This document shows, piece by piece, positions 58,218-64,000 of a stretch of DNA of 64,000 nt. A program made the translations under genes and the position numbers. Origin of the DNA: Longitalea luteola (GTDB lineage: Bacteria > Bacteroidota > Bacteroidia > Chitinophagales > Chitinophagaceae); NCBI RefSeq assembly GCF_017356035.1, contig NZ_JAFIQX010000008.1, positions 303,137 to 367,136 of the forward strand. The letters run 5' to 3'. Below the pieces are notes generated by a model. It ran no database searches. It had not been told where the DNA came from and saw only the letters and a program-made list of their open reading frames with translations. How positions within the stretch are numbered: position 1 is the stretch's first letter; each line of letters begins with the position of its first letter.

Positions 58218-58481
58218 ATGAGCGAAATTATTGTGAAACAAATTATTATTGAAAAAGATGGCGTTGAATATAATGCCAGGCCTGCTACAGAGGCTGAATT
58301 AAATAATGCAGGTTTGACAAGCGGGTGTAATTGTGGCGAAGAGATGTGTTTGAAAGGATGGCTATGGCGGTGTACGGCTTCTGGAGGTGGTGCGTGCGAT
58401 TGGTATATAACTGATATTGTTTGTAAACTGATAAACGAAACAGGAAGAAAACCTGTATATTCAGCCGGACACTTTGGATGA
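58218..58481 (+). CDS. Small six-cysteine protein
   Basis: 87 residues. The N-terminal 35 are plain and acidic (IIVKQIIIEKDGVEYNARPA, TEAELNNAGLTSG). The C-terminal half holds six Cys at 37, 39, 44, 52, 60 and 69 (CNCGEEMC, WRCTASGGGACDWY, DIVC). No signal peptide. The leader-plus-Cys-rich-core layout recalls a ribosomally made peptide precursor, but no modification or export genes sit beside it; metal binding or a disulfide-rich fold are other options. It overlaps the end of the convergent ECF sigma gene by 21 bp. Confidence 0.6.
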   Translation: MSEIIVKQIIIEKDGVEYNARPATEAELNNAGLTSGCNCGEEMCLKGWLWRCTASGGGACDWYITDIVCKLINETGRKPVYSAGHFG

Positions 58482-59156
58482 GTTGATCTTCAATTCCTCT
58501 ATCCGTTTCATTACACCATTTACTATGCGGTCGCAGTAAACGAGGTTAAACTCGTATATATCCTGAGCGGAATATGTTTTTTCAATTTCTTTTCGAAGCA
58601 TGGCTTTTGCCCTGTTTAACCTCACCTTAACGTTACTTTCAGTGGTGTTCATCGACTCTGCTGTTTCTGCAACGCTTAAGCCCGCGAGCTCCCGAAGCGT
58701 AAATGTCGTTCTATACTCTTGCGAAAGTTGTTGAAGGCAGGCTTCAACAACTTTACTAAATTCTCTGCTGAGCACTGCATCGTTGGTGTTGCTATTGTTG
58801 GATGAAAACATAAACGATGAATTGTCGGGTAAAATAGCTGCTGTTTCTTCTTTGAGGTAACTGAACTTGTGTACCTTTCGATAGCATTGGTTAAGCATGA
58901 TCCTGATAAGCCACGTTTTAAAGGAAGCGCGTGCGGCATATTGCTTAAGGTTCACATAACTATGAATAAATGTCTCCTGCATGAGATCTTCCGTGTCCTG
59001 GTGGTCAAAACCATAACTTCTTCCCACTTTGTAGAGATAAGGATTATACCTGCGGATTATTATTTCAAACACGGCCGTATTGCCTGCCAATACCTGCTGA
59101 ATAACATCCATATCGGTATATTGCTGAACGCTCTTATCTGACCCCTTTAGTGACAT
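58461..59156 (-). CDS. ECF RNA polymerase sigma-70 factor (RpoE-like)
   Basis: 231 residues with region 2 (AGNTAVFEIIIRRYNPYLYK, QDTEDLMQETFIHSYVNL) and region 4 (LSQEYRTTFTLRELAGLS, AETAESMNTTESNVKVRLN). This type lacks the FecR-susC context of the other two sigma factors here. No anti-sigma gene is adjacent, so its regulator must lie elsewhere or be absent. It is convergent with the six-Cys protein gene, and a -7-like box lies 30 bp upstream of its ATG. Confidence 0.92.
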   Translation of the reverse strand: MSLKGSDKSVQQYTDMDVIQQVLAGNTAVFEIIIRRYNPYLYKVGRSYGFDHQDTEDLMQETFIHSYVNLKQYAARASFKTWLIRIMLNQCYRKVHKFSYLKEETAAILPDNSSFMFSSNNSNTNDAVLSREFSKVVEACLQQLSQEYRTTFTLRELAGLSVAETAESMNTTESNVKVRLNRAKAMLRKEIEKTYSAQDIYEFNLVYCDRIVNGVMKRIEELKINSSKVSG

Positions 59157-59185
59157 AGTTATTCTGTTTAATGCTACCGGTAATT

Positions 59186-59193
59186 CAAAGTTA
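59186..59193 (-). promoter_or_regulatory. Candidate -7 box for the ECF sigma gene
   Basis: TAACTTTG on the minus strand matches the Bacteroidota TAnnTTTG -7 consensus and ends 29 bp before the ATG at 59156. No clear TTTG -33 element is visible at 18-20 bp upstream. Confidence 0.4.
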
Positions 59194-59216
59194 GCAAATC
59201 GTGCGTAATGTGATCT

Positions 59217-59654
59217 CTACCCCCTGGAGAAGGATACGCTGCTCTTAGCCTCCTGTTGCGCTTTTGACGTGCCCGCTGCCTGGGCTAATTGGGCAAGCGC
59301 AAAAGCGCCAATGGCCATAACAAGATCGCGAACCGCTACGTCAAGATATCCTTTGGTAGCCAAAAGCGATAAAGCAATAAGAGTAAGCCACGCACTTACA
59401 ATATAGGCTCCGAGTGCTGGTCTTGAAAGAACAATTAGTCCCGCAATAACTTCTATCACCCCGACGATCAGCATAAACGTATGCGGGCTGAAGGGAAGCA
59501 TTTGTGCAATGGTGGGATTTAGGTATTTTTCCCAATCTGTGAGCAGGTTGGTAAATTTATCTAATCCTGCTACAATGGGCACCAATCCATAAGTAAGCTT
59601 CATAAGCCTGTAAATGCGCTCCACCCTTGGTGAAGTTATAACTGCTGTTTCCAT
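59217..59654 (-). CDS. DoxX-like integral membrane protein
   Basis: 145 residues from the ATG at 59654 (METAVITSPRVERIYRLMKL); the frame is open further upstream but without coding look. About four membrane segments (LTYGLVPIVAGLDKF, FMLIVGVIEVIAGLIVL, AYIVSAWLTLIALSLLA, DLVMAIGAFALAQLA). The pattern fits the DoxX/DUF4149-like small membrane proteins. Function unknown. It ends 60 bp before the ECF sigma gene start on the same strand. Confidence 0.75.
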   Translation of the reverse strand: METAVITSPRVERIYRLMKLTYGLVPIVAGLDKFTNLLTDWEKYLNPTIAQMLPFSPHTFMLIVGVIEVIAGLIVLSRPALGAYIVSAWLTLIALSLLATKGYLDVAVRDLVMAIGAFALAQLAQAAGTSKAQQEAKSSVSFSRG

Positions 59655-59820
59655 AATATTTGTTTTAGATAATTGAAAAATTAACTCATCAGAACAATAG
59701 AGCAGGTGAAAGTGCAAAAGGTTACAAATGCCATTTGAAAACCATTTGCTGTTGCCAACTACCACTGGTTCCGATTTCATGACAAACATACAGCGGCCCA
59801 ACAAACCGCTATCCCGGTTT

Positions 59821-59850
59821 ACCAACTTAGACCAACATAGACCAACTTAC
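59821..59850. repeat. Three 10-bp direct repeats
   Basis: Units accaacttag, accaacatag and accaacttac follow each other without spacing in the gap upstream of the DoxX-like gene. Confidence 0.7.
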
Positions 59851-59941
59851 ATCCCTTTTTGACGTCTTTGTCGCGCTAGAACAAGGAGGGAGTGCCAGCT
59901 ACCGTAATAAATGTTCATAAAAAGCGGTGGATTTCTTCGCA

Positions 59942-60022
59942 ACTTCTTTTAGACTTCTCTTAGATTTCTCTTAGGCTTCTTCGCAAATTTGCGAAGAACT
60001 TGCGAAGGATTTGCGAAGAAGG
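59942..60022. repeat. 11-bp direct repeats plus 22-bp palindrome and gcgaag array
   Basis: Three 11-bp units (acttcttttag, acttctcttag, atttctcttag) run into a perfect palindrome at 59977-59998 (half-site ttcttcgcaaa) and then into two more ttgcgaag copies. A matching ttcttcgcaac lies just before the array at about 59933-59943. Confidence 0.75.
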
Positions 60023-60319
60023 GTAAGCGCTGCCTCTGCTCGGTCCCGGAGAAGAGTAAGAGCATTTTACGTTACGTTATGAAGTTGGTTACAGAAAATC
60101 AACATTTTTTGTATGTAATTTTTGGGGTTCCTGCATCCTAACTACAGATAAGTGGAAGGCGCCATTGAAACCCAACCATTAACAACACATATCGTATTGA
60201 TTATGACCCTTATATTTAATTAATTGACAACCATCACAGGATAAGAGCAGCAGCAGTTCCCCGGAAAACCGGAACCTGTTGCTAACATACATAAACCCTA
60301 ACTTCAAAAACTGGTAACT

Positions 60320-61801
60320 ATGAGACAATTCATACTGGCGCTATTTTTTTTAGGTTCCGGACCAACCTGTATTTCCCAAACCCCTGAATTTAATAAATCC
60401 GCCACCGGACTTATCTATCCTGACAGCACCATTAAGAAACTAAAACATATAGTGGATTCGCTAAACCTGAAATTCAAAGTATGTGATCTGAACAAAGTAT
60501 ACCAATCTAAGCTGCAGGCAAAAGCCAATTTTGTTTCGCTGAAGAAAGATAAAATTAACGAGGCAAAAAAGGACATTGAATCAAATATCCCATACGAAGA
60601 CTTTATCAGAAAATATCCAAACGCTGAAAAAGAAGAGGAATTGCTGATAGTAAAGTTTAAATATAAAGACTATGAAGACAAAGATATTGTTGAGTTCAGC
60701 AGCGTTGAACTTGGCAGCAAGGGCAGGCATGAACTTGAGTATGAAAAGAATATTGGCAACTATGATAAACCATTAAAGGGGAAATGGATCTACAAGTATT
60801 ATAAAAAAACCGATTATTCCGCGGAGTCCATAAAAGCTTTTTATTTTACAGAAGAACTTACTCATACATCCATACCTGTTACTTATGCAAAAATGATCCA
60901 GTACTCCGATTGTCTGGTTGATACTTCCACACAGATCTTTTACGATAAAGCCAGAAGAAGCGGGGTCAGATATATCAGTAGTCCTTCTTCGATATTAAAA
61001 GAATTTATGGACTATGTCCATAAATCAACTAACCGGCCTGAATATCAGTCAGGCCAGAATGAAAAAGAGCAGGAAATCTACTGGCAAAAGTATCAGTTAT
61101 GGGATTCTGTAAGAATTCTTCGCTTAGATAGCATAAGGCAAAAAGATGAAAAATTCAATACACTGCTGCAAAATGCTGTCAAAGATGCCTTAACGAATGG
61201 AGGAACAAACGATGAATTTGAAGAATATGTAGAGCGCTATTATTCTCCCAATGCGGCACTTGAACTTAAAAGGAACCGGATAGTTGTAGGTGGTTGTAGC
61301 ATGGACAATAGCCCAAGGATCCACGCATTCAACATAGCTATACTTTCGGCAGAAACAACAAATTGGGAAATTTTTCTTCGTTCGCATTTAGACATAATGA
61401 ATGACAAATTTGAACGTGCAAGTGATGGAAGCTATGCCTGGGGACAGCGGAAAACCTACATCAGGGAATTGGAAGTATTAGACATTAATGTGCCTGATCT
61501 GCTCCTGGGAATCAGTTTAAGAATTGAAAATCCGGCTAATAATCATTATTACGGAAATATCGGGCGACTGGGAAGGGCCTTAGCTGAAACTGATAAATCG
61601 GATGAGATAGAAACAAAAATATTGCAAATGATCTCAGATAATCAATTGGATGATTATAACAGAATAATACTTTATTACCTGTTCCTGAATTACAACTATA
61701 ACCTGGAGAACAAAGAGCGGCAGGTGGAAAACAAAGTCAAATTACAGAAAGCAGTAAATACCTTGCCGGATTATCTGGCGAAAAAGATAACAGTGGAATG
61801 A
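60320..61801 (+). CDS. Secreted protein of unknown function
   Basis: 493 residues with a signal peptide (MRQFILALFFLGSGPTCISQ). The mature part is Lys/Glu-rich and mainly helical, with KKDKINEAKKDIESNIPYED, FIRKYPNAEKEEELLIVKF, a run EIYWQKYQLWDSVRILRLDS and a helical C-terminus with Asn/Tyr-rich YYLFLNYNYNLENKE. No recognised domain or catalytic motif. It is monocistronic, starts after the repeat-rich gap, and is followed 10 bp later by an acetyltransferase remnant. AT-rich. Confidence 0.8.
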   Translation: MRQFILALFFLGSGPTCISQTPEFNKSATGLIYPDSTIKKLKHIVDSLNLKFKVCDLNKVYQSKLQAKANFVSLKKDKINEAKKDIESNIPYEDFIRKYPNAEKEEELLIVKFKYKDYEDKDIVEFSSVELGSKGRHELEYEKNIGNYDKPLKGKWIYKYYKKTDYSAESIKAFYFTEELTHTSIPVTYAKMIQYSDCLVDTSTQIFYDKARRSGVRYISSPSSILKEFMDYVHKSTNRPEYQSGQNEKEQEIYWQKYQLWDSVRILRLDSIRQKDEKFNTLLQNAVKDALTNGGTNDEFEEYVERYYSPNAALELKRNRIVVGGCSMDNSPRIHAFNIAILSAETTNWEIFLRSHLDIMNDKFERASDGSYAWGQRKTYIRELEVLDINVPDLLLGISLRIENPANNHYYGNIGRLGRALAETDKSDEIETKILQMISDNQLDDYNRIILYYLFLNYNYNLENKERQVENKVKLQKAVNTLPDYLAKKITVE

Positions 61802-61811
61802 TGACCAGGCA

Positions 61812-61944
61812 ATGAGCGTCTCCACCCCAGGCGTAACGATTGGCGAAAACGCAATAGTCGCTGCCGGCGCTGTAGTTGCTAAAGATGTCAGCAAATACCA
61901 TTATGGGTGGTATTCCGGCAAAAATTATTAAAACAGTTGAATAG
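61812..61944 (+). pseudogene. Remnant of a hexapeptide-repeat (LbH) acetyltransferase
   Basis: Only the C-terminal tail of a maltose/galactoside O-acetyltransferase-like protein remains: PGVTIGENAIVAAGAVVAKD is the left-handed beta-helix ending typical of the family. The normal last motif (GGIPAKII) is present, but in another frame, starting near 61900, so a frameshift separates the two parts. The N-terminal about 140 residues are missing. It directly follows the secreted-protein gene, so an insertion or deletion replaced the rest. Confidence 0.75.
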
Positions 61945-62188
61945 ACCGTAGAAGAATCCTAAATATAGCACTTGGGACGACCCGGTAACTCCACGATGCT
62001 GCCAGCCGGCTCCAGCTACCGGATCCCTCCCTTTCTTATCCTGAAAAAACAATTTATTCCATTACTTAAATCCCATCTGACTTTTTTTATACATTTGGGC
62101 ACCCGTCTATTTGCGTTCCTTCCTTATTGAAGCCATTTTTTACTCTCTGTTAACGCCGCCTTTTGTTAACCCTGTAAATCGCCAGGCT

Positions 62189-63930
62189 ATGGCTTACAAT
62201 CTATTAGTGTTGAAACAAAACCTGGGTAGGCGTGTTGCCATGACTATTTTTTGTTGCCTGCTAAGTTATGTCGTTACAGCCCAGTCAAGGGTAATGGGCC
62301 GGATATTAAATATCAATGGGGAACCACTGGCCAATGCCAGCGTGCTGTTACTGAAATCGGCAGATTCCTCATTGATCAAAGGCATGATGACAACGCAGGA
62401 GGGAAGATTCAGCTTCGACAAAGTGGCCAGAGGCAGCTACCTCGTTACCACCACTTTTATTGGTTACAAACAGGTATCTTCTACTGTTTTTGTCGTCAAT
62501 AACGATCACATTGAATTGCCACCATTAAGGCTTTCGCAAAAAGAAGACAAATTATCCAGTGTTACGATCGCTGCCCGCAAACCACTTATTGAGCAAACGA
62601 TCGACCGGCTGGTGATCAATGTGTCGGGAAATATCACTGCTTCGGGTTCTACAGCGCTTGACATACTCGAACGTTCTCCCGGTGTAATCGTCGACCGGCA
62701 GAATAATTCTATTGCCATTAGTGGTAAGGACGGCGTGGTGGTGATGATGAATGGAAGACTTACACGCATGCCGGTATCGGCACTGGTACCCATGCTGGAA
62801 GGCATGCCTGCCGATAAAATCGATAAAATTGAACTCATCACAACACCTCCCGCCTCCCTGGATGCAGAAGGCAATGCAGGCTATATCAATATCGTTATAA
62901 AAGGAAATACGCAATATGGCACCAACGGGTCTTATTCACTTACAGGCGGTTACAGCAGAGGCGCCATTGGAATAGCGTCCATCAATTTTAATCACAGGAA
63001 GAACCGGTTCAATTTGTATGGAGATTATTCCTACAACGTAGAACACAGCAATCAACTCTTTTCATTTTACCATGCAGTTACCAACCAAAGTAAATTCCTG
63101 GAAAACTATTCAACATCGAACAGGTGGCCGATGGAAGACTTCCATGAAGGCAAAATAGGTTTTGATTACGATCTCAATAAAAAAACCATCCTTGGGACGC
63201 TGATCACTATCTACAATCGCCGCTGGATCATGGATGCCGATAATAACTCAATGAATTTTACAAACGGGCAACCCGATACGCTGGTCGATCTATTTGTGCA
63301 TGAATTCCATGCGACTTCGAATTATGACATTAATGTGAACCTGCAGCAAACTTATAAAGAAGGCACCAAGCTGCTGGTGAACGTTGACTATATGCATTAC
63401 AAGGATGTAAATCCGGTCGATTATGCGAACAGTTACTATGACAATAAAGGCTCTTTTTTGAAAGACGAAGAAATGAAGAGTAGTAAAACCACCCCTATTG
63501 ATCTTTGGGTAGCAGCAGTTGACTATACCAGCAATTTGAATAAGAAACTGCAATTGGAAGCGGGCGCTAAAGTCACTATTTCGCATTTTACCAATGAAGT
63601 GAGGATCGACCGACTGCTGTTGAATGACTGGACTATCGATGAAGCGCTCAGCGCTAACTGGCAGTTGAATGAAAATATTTCTGCGGCTTACTCATCTTTG
63701 AATTGGGGGCTGAGTGACAAAACTAAGATAAAAATGGGTTTGCGGTTCGAACATACCAATTCGAACCTGGGAACAGAAAAAGAAAAGAATATTATAGACA
63801 GGCATTATGGAAGATTGTTTCCCAGCTTTTTTTTGACACATAAAATTGACGAGGACAATACGGCCGGTTTTTCCTATAGCAGAAGGATCACCCGGCCTAC
63901 GTTCTGGAACCTTGTCTATTACGGGGATAC
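62189..63930 (+). CDS. Outer-membrane beta-barrel receptor (OMP_b-brl_3-like), interrupted/partial
   Basis: ATG at 62189 (MAYNLLVLKQNLGRR; a later ATG opens MTIFCCLLSYVVTAQ, the signal core). A carboxypeptidase-regulatory-like domain (about 33-115: VMGRILNINGEPLANASVLL, EGRFSFDKVARGSYLVT) is followed by a plug-like region (LDILERSPGVIVDRQNNSI, KIELITTPPASLDAEGNAG, YINIVIKGN) and the first part of a large barrel. The family's SRRITRPTF motif is reached at about 63880-63905. After that the reading frame stays open, but the sequence turns into short GGGCCA-containing repeats rather than barrel text, so the gene seems cut by a mobile element. Confidence 0.85.
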
Positions 63931-64000
63931 TGGGCCAGTCAAAACGGAGGATATAGGGCCACCTAAAACGGAGTCATTGGGCCACTTTCCAGTGCAATTC
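63921..64000. mobile_element. Probable IS21-like element terminus (left end only)
   Basis: Two 19-bp near-identical direct repeats (tgggccagtcaaaacggag at 63931, agggccacctaaaacggag at 63955) and a partial third (tgggccac at 63978) are spaced 23-24 bp. Such multiple GGGCCA-type subterminal repeats are what I associate with ends of IS21-family elements in Bacteroidota. The exact junction is uncertain (63917-63931), and the transposase genes would lie beyond the window. Confidence 0.6.

Larger units (their letters stand above)
59655..60319. other. Repeat-rich intergenic region
   Basis: 665 bp without a gene. It holds three short repeat sets: three 10-bp units (accaacttag-like) at 59821-59850, three 11-bp units (acttctcttag-like) at 59942-59974, and a 22-bp perfect palindrome at 59977-59998 followed by further ttgcgaag copies to about 60022. 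A small ccgg-aaaa-ccgg hairpin lies near 60262-60273, before the next gene. Confidence 0.7.

Noticed and set aside
61985..62026. ccggta / taccgg inverted repeat as an attachment site or terminator
   Set aside because: Arms are only 6 bp with a long loop and no T run or matching copy.

Overview
The window comes from a member of the Bacteroidota, most likely a soil or rhizosphere Chitinophagaceae (Chitinophaga/Niastella type). The signs are SusC/SusD outer-membrane pairs, ECF sigma/FecR surface-signalling modules, DUF5689 and DUF4974-type proteins, lipoproteins with Bacteroidota-style signal sequences, and few Shine-Dalgarno-like sites. No rRNA, tRNA or CRISPR array was seen. All assignments come from reading motifs; no database search was possible.

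Layout. 1-4.4 kb: an ECF sigma - FecR - SusC module on the minus strand; the SusC gene runs off the left edge. 4.5-12.8 kb: an MFS exporter, a three-subunit succinate dehydrogenase/fumarate reductase operon plus a small helical gene, a putAbiC-like phage-defence gene and a small exported protein. 12.8-22.2 kb: a complete sigma - FecR - SusC - SusD - DUF5689 lipoprotein - calcineurin-like phosphoesterase locus, which looks like a phosphorylated-nutrient scavenging system. 22.4-28.8 kb: a Gfo/Idh/MocA oxidoreductase, then a tight six-gene operon (sugar-lactone oxidase, two Anabaena-sensory-rhodopsin-transducer-like proteins around a DUF2721 membrane protein, a GH13 enzyme, a flavin oxidoreductase). 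28.9-34.8 kb: a hydrolase, small hydrophilic proteins, a MarR - rifamycin phosphotransferase operon with a clear palindromic operator, and a DJ-1/PfpI protein.

34.8-51.9 kb is the most striking part: a two-gene Tc (toxin complex) locus. A 2522-residue TcB-TcC fusion is followed 29 bp later by a 3152-residue TcA, and a terminator lies behind TcA. The cargo-position domain of the TcB-TcC protein (about 371 residues) is Gly-rich, has no Cys and only one Lys, and ends in an outer-membrane-protein-like Phe. Just upstream on the same strand lies a secreted papain-like (C1A) protease followed at once by a chagasin-like (I42) inhibitor, then a repeat lipoprotein and a large unknown exported protein. 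This stretch to about 61.8 kb is visibly more AT-rich than the Tc genes and carries other poorly known genes (a six-Cys small protein, an ECF sigma factor, a DoxX-like protein, an unknown secreted protein) and a repeat-rich 665-bp gap.

61.8-64 kb: a broken remnant of a hexapeptide acetyltransferase, then an outer-membrane beta-barrel receptor that appears to be interrupted near 63.92 kb by the terminal repeats of an IS21-like element running off the right edge.
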